NCBI GenBank assembly: GCA_026708505.1
Contig: JAPOUU010000038.1
Span: 1-64,000 of the forward strand
Direction of reading: 5' to 3'
Source of the DNA: Hyphomicrobiales bacterium
GTDB taxonomy: Bacteria > Pseudomonadota > Alphaproteobacteria > JAPOUT01
DNA length: 64,000 nt
Position 1 is the stretch's first letter, and each line of letters opens with the position of its first letter. The notes under the pieces were generated by a model. That model made no database searches and was not told the origin of the DNA. It saw only the letters and a list, made by a program, of their open reading frames with translations. Below, in pieces: positions 19,754-28,748 of the stretch. Position numbers and translations under genes: made by a program.

Positions 19754-20566
19754 ATGGCATTGTGGACATTCAACGATTTGCTCGAAAAAATTAAACTGGA
19801 CCCGGAGCGGGTTTACCTTATGCGCCATCAAGACACGCGCAAGGATGTGCGGAGGTCGAACTACAGATTGTGGCGTGATAACCCTAAAAAATTTAAGGAG
19901 TTTGAGAGATGGCAAGGCAGAAGCACGCCGTCAAAAAAAGGATTTCCGGAAAATAGTTACATGGCAGCTTTCGTTGTCGATTCGAGTGGTAGCACCCTAT
20001 TTGTCGGACTTTCACGAGTGGCGGGTATTAGTGGTTACGATGGCGGGGCGGTTATATATAATTTGGAAACAGATAACCGTCTCAAAGATTACGAAGGGCT
20101 TCTCGTCGTTGAATGGGGACCTGGTCAGCGGGCGTGGGTGCAGCGAGCGCATTCAAAGCCGAAGCCCGTCATTGAATTGCGTAAAGAAGTGTTAGCCGAA
20201 GAGTGGCCCGGTTATATGAAAATCAGAATTAATGATGACGGGATAAGAAATCTCGCTCCCAACTGGCAAGAGAAGTTATCGGCGGTCAATGGTGTTTATA
20301 TTTTGACTTGCATGAAAACCGGCGAACAGTATGTTGGTGCCGCTTATGGCGTTGGCGGTTTTTTGGGGCGTTGGTGGGCCTATGCGGATGGTGGTGATGG
20401 TGGCAACAAGCTTCTTCATCAGCACAGACGAAAGATATCCGCGCCGTTGCAAATCGCTATCCTGGAAGTATTTGGTTCGGCGATGACAGAAGAGGAGGCC
20501 TACAAAGCAGAAAGTCGTTGGAAAGAAGTTCTCGGCTCGCGCGCGCATGGCCTCAATGCTAACTGA
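19754..20566 (+). CDS. GIY-YIG nuclease domain protein
   Basis: 270 residues. The N-terminal 170 residues are an unrecognised domain. The C-terminal domain has the GIY-YIG core: GVYIL at 180-184, YVG at 193-195, an arginine at about 206 in LGRWWAY, and a likely catalytic glutamate in EAYKAESRWKEVLGS. The GGNKLLHQH segment is typical of bacterial proteins with this architecture. ATG 19754 follows a strong GAAGGAG site; GTG 19739 is in frame but lies on the Shine-Dalgarno. Base composition is AT-richer than neighbours, so acquisition is likely. Possible defence or repair role, not shown. Confidence 0.82.
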   Translation: MALWTFNDLLEKIKLDPERVYLMRHQDTRKDVRRSNYRLWRDNPKKFKEFERWQGRSTPSKKGFPENSYMAAFVVDSSGSTLFVGLSRVAGISGYDGGAVIYNLETDNRLKDYEGLLVVEWGPGQRAWVQRAHSKPKPVIELRKEVLAEEWPGYMKIRINDDGIRNLAPNWQEKLSAVNGVYILTCMKTGEQYVGAAYGVGGFLGRWWAYADGGDGGNKLLHQHRRKISAPLQIAILEVFGSAMTEEEAYKAESRWKEVLGSRAHGLNAN

Positions 20567-20602
20567 GTAGGGTGATATCTGATATGATATCGTCAATTAG
20601 GT

Positions 20603-20645
20603 GGGGTGTATGGTGGTGCGACTTGCTCCACCATACTAAACCCCC
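20603..20645. terminator. Strong stem-loop between convergent genes, candidate terminator
   Basis: GTATGGTGG (20608-20616) and CCACCATAC (20628-20636) form a perfect 9-bp stem with an 11-nt loop; flanking GGGG and CCCC can extend it. On the plus strand it is followed by CTTTAGTTTC, a weak U tract, so it may terminate the GIY-YIG transcript. It lies between that gene and a convergent 56-residue gene. Confidence 0.55.
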
Positions 20646-20657
20646 TTTAGTTTCTGC

Positions 20658-20828
20658 TCAGGCGTACCGGATAAGTTTCCAGGTTACCGCTTTTCCGGCA
20701 TAAGGCGGCATGCGGTTTTCTTTGGCAATAGGTGCCGTAGTGGTTGGTGTGCCAACGACCTTCCAGACTCCACTCTCGGGGCATTTCTCACCAGTTCTAG
20801 CAGTAGTTCCTATTGGTTTACGAGCCAT
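20658..20828 (-). CDS. Small 56-residue protein with CPESGVW motif
   Basis: 56 residues, short enough to escape ordinary gene calling. It starts MARKPIGTTARTGEKCPESG and ends AVTWKLIRYA. Basic N-terminus, one cysteine in a CPESGVWKV motif, then GTPTTTAPIAKENRMPPYAGK. The layout (Gly-Glu-x-Cys/Ala-Pro-x-Ser-Gly, then a MPP motif) resembles widespread short YjzC-like proteins, whose role is unknown. A GGGAG ribosome-binding site precedes the ATG. It lies antisense to any plus-strand reading of this region and shares the AT-richer island with the GIY-YIG gene. Confidence 0.72.
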   Translation of the reverse strand: MARKPIGTTARTGEKCPESGVWKVVGTPTTTAPIAKENRMPPYAGKAVTWKLIRYA

Positions 20829-20861
20829 TATTGTTCTCCCTATTCTTAGATTTCAAGTGGT

Positions 20862-20876
20862 TGTTCACCATGAACA
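20862..20876. promoter_or_regulatory. Inverted repeat upstream of the 56-residue gene
   Basis: TGTTCA-CCA-TGAACA is a perfect 6-bp inverted repeat with a 3-nt centre, 34 nt upstream of the ATG at 20828 on the minus strand. It could be an operator or a short leader hairpin. The rest of 20829-21107 is AT-rich without a credible gene; a TATACT on the minus strand lies a little further upstream. Confidence 0.35.
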
Positions 20877-21107
20877 GCCGATCGGTAGTATAGGTAAGTG
20901 TATCCCTACCAATTTTCAAGTTAATTTTTAATAATTCTAAAATTCGTCCTCTATGGTAGTAATTTTAATAAAAATATCTTCTCATAATTGTTTTTAGATG
21001 TATGTCCATCTCCGATGTTGCGATACATAGTGTAGGGAAGGCTTGCTTGACGCGCGGGTGGATTATTTCTAGGCTTTCGCGCGAATAAGCAAAAAAGCAC
21101 CCCACCC

Positions 21108-21908
21108 ATGCAAAACTTCACTGAAGCCGCAATACTCGCAGTCATACAGGGAATCACCGAATTCCTCCCTATCAGTTCAAGCGCGCACATTGCGCTCATT
21201 GAGAGCATGCCCGGATGGAGCGATCAGGGCGTTGCCTTCGAAATCGCCGTGCACCTTGGAACGCTCCTCGCCGTCCTCGTATATTTCCGGCGGGACGTCA
21301 TTGAGCTTATTTTCGCCACCTTGAATCTCTTGCGCGGGAAAACATCAACGCACACCCGTATCGCCGTTGGTATCGTGATCGCAACATTGCCGGTTATCCC
21401 CGCGGGCGCCATCTTGCTTGAAGCCGACTGGCGCATCCTCTTCCACGCCATCGAGCCTATCGCATGGGTTAATCTTGTGTTTGCTCTTCTGCTTTATTTC
21501 GCCGATAAACTCGCACCGCTCAAGCGCAATCTGTTCGATCTCTCCTACATCCACGCACTGCTGGTCGGATGCGCGCAGACGCTTGCATTGATACCGGGGG
21601 TTTCACGCGCGGGCATCACCATCACGATGGCGCGCGCACTCGGGTACGCCCGGCCGCAAGCCGCTCGTTTTTCCATGCTGCTTGCCATTCCGACCATCCT
21701 TGCTTCCACAGGCGCCCTGATGACTTCGCAGACCGCTCCCGATTACAGTGACATCACATTATTGTTGTTCTCGGGAGCGCTCGCTTTCATTGTGGCCGTA
21801 GCGGTGATAGCGCTGTTCTTGCGCATGATCGCACACACCTCAATGGCGGCGTTCGTGATTTACCGAATCGCCTTGAGCGCGGTGTTGTTGGGATGGATTT
21901 ATTTCTGA
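21108..21908 (+). CDS. uppP: Undecaprenyl-diphosphate phosphatase
   Basis: 266 residues, integral membrane BacA-type enzyme that dephosphorylates undecaprenyl diphosphate to recycle the lipid carrier for peptidoglycan. Two signature motifs are present: QGITEFLPISSSAH near residue 15 and PGVSRAGITITMARALG near residue 165; about eight hydrophobic helices. TTGACG at 21047-21052 is a good -35 candidate, but the matching -10 (TAGGCT) is weak. The 3' end overlaps the convergent NDUFA9-like gene by 10 nt. Confidence 0.94.
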   Translation: MQNFTEAAILAVIQGITEFLPISSSAHIALIESMPGWSDQGVAFEIAVHLGTLLAVLVYFRRDVIELIFATLNLLRGKTSTHTRIAVGIVIATLPVIPAGAILLEADWRILFHAIEPIAWVNLVFALLLYFADKLAPLKRNLFDLSYIHALLVGCAQTLALIPGVSRAGITITMARALGYARPQAARFSMLLAIPTILASTGALMTSQTAPDYSDITLLLFSGALAFIVAVAVIALFLRMIAHTSMAAFVIYRIALSAVLLGWIYF

Positions 21909-22909
21909 CGCCGTAAGGGGTCTCCCGCAAACTCGCCGGCAGGACGAAACCGTGCCAAATAAGACGGCAGAACCGCTTGCAACGGGTAAGGATCAATGCC
22001 AAGCGCCTTGCAGTCTCGATGTTGTGCGATTGCTTCATCAGAGACGATGTTATCGATGCGCAGCATTCGCAATTGGTCGGCGGTGAGGGGAGCATAGGGA
22101 ATCCATTCGGTGCAACGCGCCATTATGGCAGCGATAAAAAATGGCATGGGCAGGAAGATTCGTTTGCGTTCGATGGTTTTGAGCATTTTCTCGAGCAATT
22201 GCCGAAAAGACAAAATTTCACTGCCGCCGAGTTCGAAGGTTTTGCCGTTGGTATCGTTGCGCTCGAGTGCAATGACAACGGCACGCGCAACATCCTCGAC
22301 AAAAATCGGCTGAAATCGCGTACGTCCCCCGCCGATGAGCGGAAGCACGGGCGAGAGTCGCGTCATGGTTGCGAAGCGGTTAAAGAAATCATCTTCGGGC
22401 CCGAACAATATCGAGGGGCGCATCACTATCGTATCGGCGAAAAGGCTGCGTGCGAATTCCTCGCCGCGTGCTTTCGATTGCGCATAACGTGCGGGCGAAT
22501 CAACGGAGGCGCCAAGCGCGGACATTTGCACGAAGCGCGTCACGCCGAGCGCCGTGGCTTGGCGCGCGAGGTGCCCGGGTGCTTTGGTGTGGATGTCATT
22601 GAAGCGGGCGCTGCCGCTTTCTTGCAGGATGCCGACGAGATTAATGACCGCGAAGGCGTCGTGCATGAGGGGTGCGCAGCCTTCGGTGTCACGGACGTCG
22701 GCGGCGGCGATTTCGATCTGCCCGACTCGCCCCATCGGCTTCAGAAAGAGCGCGCTGTTGGGGCGGCGTACGCCGACGCGCACGGGGTATCCCAGTCGGG
22801 CGAGATGCTGGACGAGGTGGCGTCCGAGAAACCCCGACCCGCCGAAGACGACGACCGGTCTGTCTCGTCTGCGGGCGGCGGCGTGGGGGTCTTGCGTGAT
22901 TCTGTCCAT
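21899..22909 (-). CDS. NAD(P)-binding epimerase-like protein, complex I NDUFA9 family
   Basis: 336 residues, atypical short-chain dehydrogenase fold. The N-terminal Rossmann motif VVFGGSGFLGRHLVQHLA is followed by INLVGILQESG, VTRFVQMSALGAS, YAQSKARGEEFAR and IMRPSILFGPEDDFFNRFA. This matches bacterial relatives of mitochondrial NDUFA9, an accessory subunit of complex I. The frame is open far upstream, but homology begins near MDRITQDPHAA, so ATG 22909 is chosen. A minus-strand TATACT about 40 nt upstream may be its -10. Exact role in bacteria is unknown. Confidence 0.85.
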   Translation of the reverse strand: MDRITQDPHAAARRRDRPVVVFGGSGFLGRHLVQHLARLGYPVRVGVRRPNSALFLKPMGRVGQIEIAAADVRDTEGCAPLMHDAFAVINLVGILQESGSARFNDIHTKAPGHLARQATALGVTRFVQMSALGASVDSPARYAQSKARGEEFARSLFADTIVMRPSILFGPEDDFFNRFATMTRLSPVLPLIGGGRTRFQPIFVEDVARAVVIALERNDTNGKTFELGGSEILSFRQLLEKMLKTIERKRIFLPMPFFIAAIMARCTEWIPYAPLTADQLRMLRIDNIVSDEAIAQHRDCKALGIDPYPLQAVLPSYLARFRPAGEFAGDPLRRQK

Positions 22910-22990
22910 TGCGTTCAGGCGTGTTTTCGCTAAATTGTCGTTCCGTTGAGTATAACGATTTTGTAAAAAATGCGCTATGCTGGAGGTGAT

Positions 22991-23887
22991 ATGACTTTTC
23001 CGGATATTGACCCCGTCCTGATTCAGATAGGCCCTCTTGCGATTCGCTGGTATGCGTTCGCCTATATCGCCGGTATTGCCGTGGCCTGGTGGTATGTGCG
23101 CAGATTGCTGATGCGCGAGGAAGTATGGCGCGACGGCATGCCGCCGCTCTCGCGCGAACAACTCGCCGACCTCATGTTCTGGGTGGTGCTGGGTGTGCTG
23201 GTCGGCGGACGGCTGGGTTATGTCCTCTTCTATGCGCCTTCCATCTTGTCGGAGAATCCGCTGCATGTGTTTGCCGTCTGGCGGGGAGGGATGTCCTTCC
23301 ACGGCGGACTGTTCGGCGTGATTGCCGCTTTGGTCTGGTTCTGCCGCAGCAAAAACATACCCCTGCTTTCGCTTGCCGATGCCGCCGCCATTCCTACGCC
23401 GCTTGCGCTGTGTTTCGGGCGAATCGCCAATTTTATCAACGGCGAGCTCTGGGGACGTCCGACCGATGCGCCTTGGGGCATCATCTTCCCGCATGCCGGA
23501 GACTTCGCACGGCATCCCAGCCAGCTTTATCATGCCGCTCTTGAAGGTTTGCTCCTGTTTGTCGTGTTGCATTGCATCGCGCGCTATACCGACATCCTCA
23601 AGCGCCCGGGCATGTTGGTGGGGGTGTTCCTGATTGGATACGGAGTCTTGCGTTGCGTGGTCGAGCCGTTCCGCGCACCCGAGATTTTCGTCGGTCCCGC
23701 CCATTACGGTGTCACCATGGGCATCGCGTTGAGCCTGCCGATGATCATCTTGGGCATCGGGTTGCTGTTCTACGGGTTTCATCGCACAAACGTCCATGCC
23801 CTCGATCCCGAAATCGTTGAAACACAAGCACCAAAAAGAAAGCCTTCACGATTGGAAAGAAGAAAAAGAAAGCGCCTCCGCCGGTGA
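22991..23887 (+). CDS. lgt: Prolipoprotein diacylglyceryl transferase
   Basis: 298 residues, seven-helix membrane enzyme that transfers diacylglycerol from phosphatidylglycerol to the lipobox cysteine. Signatures: FPDIDPVLIQIGPLAIRWYA at the start, FHGGLFGVIAA, GRIANFINGELWGRPTD and HPSQLYHAALEGLLLF. The start at 22991 has a GGAGGTGAT ribosome-binding site; ATG 22970 upstream is in frame but unsupported. Its stop overlaps the GTG start of midA. MlaA in this window is one expected substrate. Confidence 0.96.
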   Translation: MTFPDIDPVLIQIGPLAIRWYAFAYIAGIAVAWWYVRRLLMREEVWRDGMPPLSREQLADLMFWVVLGVLVGGRLGYVLFYAPSILSENPLHVFAVWRGGMSFHGGLFGVIAALVWFCRSKNIPLLSLADAAAIPTPLALCFGRIANFINGELWGRPTDAPWGIIFPHAGDFARHPSQLYHAALEGLLLFVVLHCIARYTDILKRPGMLVGVFLIGYGVLRCVVEPFRAPEIFVGPAHYGVTMGIALSLPMIILGIGLLFYGFHRTNVHALDPEIVETQAPKRKPSRLERRKRKRLRR

Positions 23888-24990
23888 ACGCAAATTTATC
23901 GGAGCGTCTCGCGCAGGACATTCGCCGGCGCGGAAGCATCGGGTTGGACGAGTATATGCGCGCGGCCTTGTCGGACGAGCGCGAAGGCTACTACGCCACC
24001 GGCAATCCGCTGGGGCGCGACTTTACCACCGCACCGGAAGTTTCGCAGATGTTCGGCGAGTTGGCAGGTCTGTGGTGCGTGGATGTTTGGACGCGCTTGG
24101 GAGAACCGGCGCCCGTAAGTTTGGTGGAGTTGGGACCGGGACGCGGCTCATTGATGTTGGATGCGCTTCGGGCGGTTGCCTCTGCGTCTCCGGCGTTTAT
24201 GAGTGATTTGGAAGTTCACCTGGTCGAGACAAGCGCATCGTTGCAGCGCACGCAGGCGCGCACGCTTGGCGGCGTCGACATTCCTGTCCGTTGGCACGAA
24301 TCGGTGGAGTCGTTGCCGGAAACTCCAATGTTGCTGATTGCAAACGAGTTTTTCGATGCACTTCCGATTCGGCAATTCGCGTATACCGTGCAGGGATGGC
24401 GCGAGCGCCGTGTGGGTCTGGCGGAGGACGATACTTTTACCATCTGTCTTGGAGACGTTGCTGAACGAGAATCACGCCTGTATACGCTGGTGAACGATCC
24501 CGCCGAGGGAGAAATTGTCGAAATACGTCCGGAGGCGGAGCGAATCATGCGTTTTATCTCCGAGCGCCTGTCGAAACATTCGGGCGCGGCGTTGTTGGTG
24601 GATTACGGCTCCGGGATGCGTCCCAGCGGTGATAGTTTGAGCGCGCTCGGTCGTGACGGCTTTGTCGAGGCATTGGCGGATCCGGGGGCCGTGGATTTGA
24701 GCGCGTGGGTTGATTTTGGCGCACTGGCTCGCGTCGCCGGCGATGTGGATGTGTTCGGGCCGGTCCCGCAGGGAAGTTTTCTGCGGCGGTTGGGGATTGT
24801 CGAACGTGCCGAACGTTTGCGCGTGCACGCCGATGAAACGCAGGCGCGCGAGATTTCAACGGCGTTGTCGCGTTTGATTGAGCCGGAGGGGATGGGTGTG
24901 TTGTTTAAGGTGATGGCGCTGGTCTCGCGCGATTTGCAAACCGAGCCAGCGGGCTTTTTGGACGCCGAACGTTTCAAAGGTGACGCATGA
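23884..24990 (+). CDS. midA: SAM-dependent methyltransferase, MidA/NDUFAF7 family
   Basis: 368 residues. The mitochondrial homologue NDUFAF7 methylates an arginine of a complex I subunit during assembly; bacterial function is inferred by homology. The N-terminus has GLDEYMRAALSDEREGYYATG and GRDFTTAPEVSQMFGEL, the SAM motif is VELGPGRGSLMLDALR near residue 85, and ANEFFDALPIRQF is the family signature. Start GTG overlaps the lgt stop (GTGA); the stop overlaps pgeF (ATGA). Confidence 0.9.
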   Translation: MNANLSERLAQDIRRRGSIGLDEYMRAALSDEREGYYATGNPLGRDFTTAPEVSQMFGELAGLWCVDVWTRLGEPAPVSLVELGPGRGSLMLDALRAVASASPAFMSDLEVHLVETSASLQRTQARTLGGVDIPVRWHESVESLPETPMLLIANEFFDALPIRQFAYTVQGWRERRVGLAEDDTFTICLGDVAERESRLYTLVNDPAEGEIVEIRPEAERIMRFISERLSKHSGAALLVDYGSGMRPSGDSLSALGRDGFVEALADPGAVDLSAWVDFGALARVAGDVDVFGPVPQGSFLRRLGIVERAERLRVHADETQAREISTALSRLIEPEGMGVLFKVMALVSRDLQTEPAGFLDAERFKGDA

Positions 24991-25682
24991 GGGAAGCGAC
25001 ATCTCCGTTACTGCATGATTGCTCCGGCGTTCGTCACAGATTCTTTTCGCGCACGGACAATGCTCTTGATGTTGCGGCATCTTTTTCGATTGCGCCGGAA
25101 TGCTTGCTCGGATTGGAACAAATACATTCGGCACGTGCGATTGCGGTTCGCGGCAAGGGTGAAACCGAACGCGCGGACGGCATGGCAACGGATTGTCCCG
25201 GCTTGGCATTATCGATTTCAACGGCGGATTGTGTTCCGGTATTGCTGGCGGACGGCAAAGCGGGCGTGGTTGGCGCGTTGCATGCGGGCTGGCGCGGTGC
25301 GCTTGCAGGAATTTGCGAGGCGACTGCCGCGGTGATGGAATCGCTGGGCGCGCGCGCATCGGAGATGCGTGCGGCGCTGGGACCGAGTATTTCGCAACAA
25401 TGTTATGAAGTGGATGCGCCCTTGCTGGACGCCTTTGCGCAGGCGGGAGAATCGGAACGCGCGCAGAGGTTCTTTTCGCGCACGAGCGAGACGCACGGGC
25501 TGTTGGACTTGCCCGGTTATGTCGCCGCGCGCCTGGAAAGCATCGGCATTGCGCACGTTGAGAATATCGAGCATTGCACTTACCGGGACGAAGTACGCTA
25601 TTATTCCTACCGTCGCGCAATGCACCGGGGTGAAGCACATCGCGGCAGACAGTTATCGGCAATTATGTTGGAGGGGAAATGA
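24987..25682 (+). CDS. pgeF: Multicopper-oxidase-like purine nucleoside phosphorylase/polyphenol oxidase (YfiH, LACC1 family)
   Basis: 231 residues. The family has purine nucleoside phosphorylase and related activities and in E. coli (PgeF) edits misincorporated L-Ser in peptidoglycan precursors. Zinc/copper-site motifs: LEQIHSARAI, TADCVPVLLADG, GALHAGWRGALAGI with the conserved His, and GPSISQQCYEV. The N-terminal HGFFTR motif reads HRFFSR here and the usual following Gly-Gly is absent. The lgt-midA-pgeF order is a common alphaproteobacterial operon; starts and stops overlap. Confidence 0.9.
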   Translation: MREATSPLLHDCSGVRHRFFSRTDNALDVAASFSIAPECLLGLEQIHSARAIAVRGKGETERADGMATDCPGLALSISTADCVPVLLADGKAGVVGALHAGWRGALAGICEATAAVMESLGARASEMRAALGPSISQQCYEVDAPLLDAFAQAGESERAQRFFSRTSETHGLLDLPGYVAARLESIGIAHVENIEHCTYRDEVRYYSYRRAMHRGEAHRGRQLSAIMLEGK

Positions 25683-26842
25683 TCTTGCATTTTTCACCTG
25701 AAGAGTTTCATTCGCGGCGCGTCCGGGCATGCAAGGAGATGGAACGGCGCGGTTTGGACGGGTTGCTTTGTTTTGCCCCCGAGAGTCTCTACTATCTCAC
25801 CGGACATGACAGTTTCGGCTTTTGTTTCTTTCAGTGCCTGTATGTTGGTGCATCCGGTGAGACCACGCTGCTCACGCGCTCGGCGGACTTGCGGCAGGCG
25901 CAGCATACTTCCGACATAAAAGACATTCGCATTTGGACCGATGGCATTGACGCCAATCCTGCTCTCGACTTGCGCGATCTGCTCGATTCCAAAGGCGCCC
26001 GGGGCAAGCGCCTCGGCGTTGAGCAGGAGACGCACGGACTAACGGCCGCCAACGGCATGAAGCTTTCGAGTGCGTTGGAGGGTTTTTGCGAGTTGGAGAA
26101 TGCCGATACGTTGATATCGGGGCTTCGCCTTGTTAAAAGCAAGGCCGAACTCGACTGCATTCGCACGGCTGCAAAGCTTGCGGACAAGTCTCTTGAGGCG
26201 GGCTTGGGCGAGATTCGCGCCGGTGCGGACGAAAGCGATATTCTCGCCGCGATGCAGTCGGAAGTGTTGCGCGGCGATGGCGACTATCCCGGCAATGCAT
26301 TTATCATCGGTTCGGATGCGGACGCCCTGCTGTGTCGCTACAAAAGCGGCCGCCGGCGTTTGAGCGCGAATGACCAGTTAACATTGGAGTGGGCGGGTGT
26401 CTATCGTCATTATCATGCGGCGATGATGCGCACGGTGATTATCGGCGAGGCGGACGAGACTCACATATCGATGCATGTCGCCGCCCTTGAAGCGCTTGAG
26501 GCTTGCGAGGATGCTTTGCGCTCGGGTAATCAAGTCGGTGATGTGTTCGAGGCGCATCGTCGCGTGCTGGAGGCGCATGGTCATGCCGGCAACCGTCTGG
26601 CCGCGTGCGGTTATTCAATGGGCGCGCGCTTTGCTCCTTCGTGGATGGATTGGCCGATGTTCTACCAGGGTAACGACGTTGTGCTGGCAGGGGATATGAC
26701 TTTCTTCATTCACATCATTTTGATGGACAGTGTCCGCGGCAAGGCGATGACACTGGGGCACAGCCTTCGCGTGCAGGCGGATGGCGCCGCACCCGAGCGT
26801 CTTTCATCGTATGGGCTGGACTTGCTCGTGCGGATGGGCTAG
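25679..26842 (+). CDS. M24 family hydrolase with degenerate metal site (creatinase/ectoine hydrolase-like)
   Basis: 387 residues. An N-terminal creatinase domain (ERRGLDGLLCFAPESLYYLTG) is joined to a pita-bread domain. In active M24 peptidases five ligands (D, D, H, E, E) bind metals. Here the first block reads LTLEWAGVYRHYHAAMMRT (E and A where the two Asp belong), the HGxG block reads YSMGARFAP, and the final glutamates are missing (MTFFIHIIL, LGHSLRV). This pattern resembles metal-independent members such as creatinase and ectoine hydrolase DoeA. An Xaa-Pro peptidase role is therefore unlikely; substrate unknown. It overlaps pgeF by 4 nt. Confidence 0.8.
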   Translation: MILHFSPEEFHSRRVRACKEMERRGLDGLLCFAPESLYYLTGHDSFGFCFFQCLYVGASGETTLLTRSADLRQAQHTSDIKDIRIWTDGIDANPALDLRDLLDSKGARGKRLGVEQETHGLTAANGMKLSSALEGFCELENADTLISGLRLVKSKAELDCIRTAAKLADKSLEAGLGEIRAGADESDILAAMQSEVLRGDGDYPGNAFIIGSDADALLCRYKSGRRRLSANDQLTLEWAGVYRHYHAAMMRTVIIGEADETHISMHVAALEALEACEDALRSGNQVGDVFEAHRRVLEAHGHAGNRLAACGYSMGARFAPSWMDWPMFYQGNDVVLAGDMTFFIHIILMDSVRGKAMTLGHSLRVQADGAAPERLSSYGLDLLVRMG

Positions 26843-26878
26843 CTATTTGGTATATGTATCGGACAGGAGGATAGAGGG

Positions 26879-27808
26879 ATGCGTTTGATTTCAGGTAATG
26901 CCAACCGGTCTTTGTCAGAGGGCATTGCGAAGTTTTTAGAGTTAAATCTTGCGGACTGCCTCGTTCGTCGTTTTGCAGACGAGGAAGTGTTTGTTGAGGT
27001 GCGCGAGAATGTTCGCGGCGAGGACGTTTTTGTGATTCAGCCCACATCCTATCCGGCGAACGACCATGTGATGGAGTTGCTGATTTTAATAGACGCGTTG
27101 CGGCGCGCATCGGCACAACGTATTACTGCGGTAATTCCCTATTTTGGATATGCGAGACAAGATCGAAAGGCCGGCCCCCGTACGCCCATATCCGCAAAAC
27201 TTGTCAGCAACCTGATTACCGAGGCGGGAGCGGATCGGGTTTTGACATTGGATTTGCACGCCGGCCAGATTCAAGGATTCTTTGATATTCCTACGGATAA
27301 TCTCACCGCGATGCCGGTGATCAAAAAGGATATCAAGGAGCACTTTAGTGCGACTCCGATGATTGTCTCTCCGGATGTCGGCGGGGTTGTTAGAGCACGG
27401 CATTTGGCTAGCCGGATTAATGCGGACCTGGCGATTGTTGACAAGCGCCGCGAGAAAGCCGGCGAATCCGAGGTGATGAACATCATTGGTGACGTTTCCG
27501 GTTGCGACTGCATTCTCCTTGATGACATCGTTGATTCGGCAGGGACGCTTTGCAATGCCGCTCAAGCCCTCCAGGATGCCGGCGCAAAGAAGGTTACTGC
27601 TTATGTCACGCACGGGGTTTTATCGGGTAAAGCGGTTGCCCGTGTGAGCGAATCACCCCTGAGCGAACTTGTTATCACCAACTCCATCCGCGCTACCGAC
27701 GAGATGAAGAATTCGTCCTCGATACGGGTGCTGGACATAGCGCCCTTGATGGGCGAGGCGATTCGGCGGATATCCTTCTCGCACTCGGTTTCAAGCCTGT
27801 TTGACTAG
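26879..27808 (+). CDS. prs: Ribose-phosphate pyrophosphokinase
   Basis: 309 residues, makes PRPP from ribose 5-phosphate and ATP for nucleotide, histidine and NAD synthesis. It has the class I motifs [44 protein letters not shown] and the PRPP loop [19 protein letters not shown] strong AGGAGG-type site precedes ATG 26879. In many proteobacteria prs is followed directly by rplY-pth-ychF; here an opposite-strand NYN gene and repeated hairpin elements are interposed. Its stop overlaps the NYN stop. Confidence 0.97.
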   Translation: MRLISGNANRSLSEGIAKFLELNLADCLVRRFADEEVFVEVRENVRGEDVFVIQPTSYPANDHVMELLILIDALRRASAQRITAVIPYFGYARQDRKAGPRTPISAKLVSNLITEAGADRVLTLDLHAGQIQGFFDIPTDNLTAMPVIKKDIKEHFSATPMIVSPDVGGVVRARHLASRINADLAIVDKRREKAGESEVMNIIGDVSGCDCILLDDIVDSAGTLCNAAQALQDAGAKKVTAYVTHGVLSGKAVARVSESPLSELVITNSIRATDEMKNSSSIRVLDIAPLMGEAIRRISFSHSVSSLFD

Positions 27809-28602
27809 ATTTTCGCGGCCCCGGTCAGGATTTCCTGAAAGCGGGCGCGCATATATTTTATTTCATCCGTTTCTAAATATCGTCCTAGATGCCGCCCGCA
27901 ATATGACAGTAGTTTTCCGTCTAAAAGTTGTGGAACTCCGCGGTTTCCAGCATTCCAATATTTTTGGGTTTCATTTTTTTGTTCTGTCGACAAATTATTG
28001 ATAAATCCATGCACTGCCTTGGTGATGGTTTGTTCATCGGTGAGTTCAATTGCCTTTTCTTCAAAATGTAAAAAATCACCAATCTTATTTTTCAATAATG
28101 CGGGCAAAACCGTATCTGCTTCTTGTAATAATTGTCTGCCTTGGGATGTGCCTTCATCTGATTCAATTCCCAACAAATGCACTCGAACACCGTGATTTTG
28201 GGCGAGCTGCACACCAACACGCACATCTTCATCGCCGGACAATAGAAAGGCATCGGTAATTGATCTTAGCCGAGCCAACTCAATTAAATCTGCAACAATA
28301 AGAGAATCAACACCTTTTTGTTTTCCAAATTGATTGATCATGCCGAGGCGCAATTTTACATCATTTAGGGAAGCGATAGCGGATTGGTCGCTTTTTATAG
28401 TACTTCCCCGTGCACCGTCATACCAATAGATACGAAGCAATTCTTGATTTGGTAGATGGGCGTGCGCAATATCTTTTAGCGTTTGTATGGCTAAGTCTTC
28501 TTTCAACTCTAACTCATGCCTGCTTCTTACCTTTCCGGTAAGGGAAACGCTTCCTTGTGCAAAAAAATACCCGGCATCAATGAACATTGCGAATCTGTTC
28601 AT
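27805..28602 (-). CDS. NYN-domain (PIN-like) putative ribonuclease
   Basis: 265 residues. The N-terminal 170 residues match the NYN/LabA-type PIN-like nuclease fold: [10 protein letters not shown] (Asp 9), [10 protein letters not shown], a [15 protein letters not shown] block and [27 protein letters not shown], which supply the acidic metal-binding residues. The C-terminal part is unrecognised. Composition is AT-richer than the adjacent prs and rplY. A GGGAGAA ribosome-binding site precedes the ATG. The target RNA is unknown; it lies next to a duplicated structured element. Confidence 0.82.
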   Translation of the reverse strand: MNRFAMFIDAGYFFAQGSVSLTGKVRSRHELELKEDLAIQTLKDIAHAHLPNQELLRIYWYDGARGSTIKSDQSAIASLNDVKLRLGMINQFGKQKGVDSLIVADLIELARLRSITDAFLLSGDEDVRVGVQLAQNHGVRVHLLGIESDEGTSQGRQLLQEADTVLPALLKNKIGDFLHFEEKAIELTDEQTITKAVHGFINNLSTEQKNETQKYWNAGNRGVPQLLDGKLLSYCGRHLGRYLETDEIKYMRARFQEILTGAAKI

Positions 28603-28636
28603 GATTATTCTCCCTCTGAACTAACACATAAATTAA

Positions 28637-28748
28637 GGGGCTTCCACGACAGTATTATGCGGAAGCCCCTGTATGCCGCCGAGAGCCTTATAGATAGCGA
28701 CTCACAACGGAGTAGAGAGAACATAGTATTTCTTGCGAGCAGATGCAA
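28637..28748 (+). ncRNA. Three-hairpin structured element, copy A
   Basis: First of two related 112-nt blocks in the 459-nt gap between the NYN gene and rplY. Stem 1: GGGGCTTCC (28637-28645) with GGAAGCCCC (28661-28669). Stem 2: around GTATGCCG and ACAACGG, with GAG/CTC pairing inside. Stem 3: TTGC (28733-28736) with GCAA (28745-28748). No reading frame is shared with copy B: the ATG in GTATGCCG stops after six codons here. It could act as an RNA on the plus strand (pairing holds on both). Sequence 28749-28899 between copies shows nothing recognisable. Confidence 0.5.

Noticed and set aside
20710-20931. Plus-strand 73-codon frame in the uppP upstream region
   Set aside because: It is antisense to the 56-residue gene, which has a ribosome-binding site and conserved-looking motifs.
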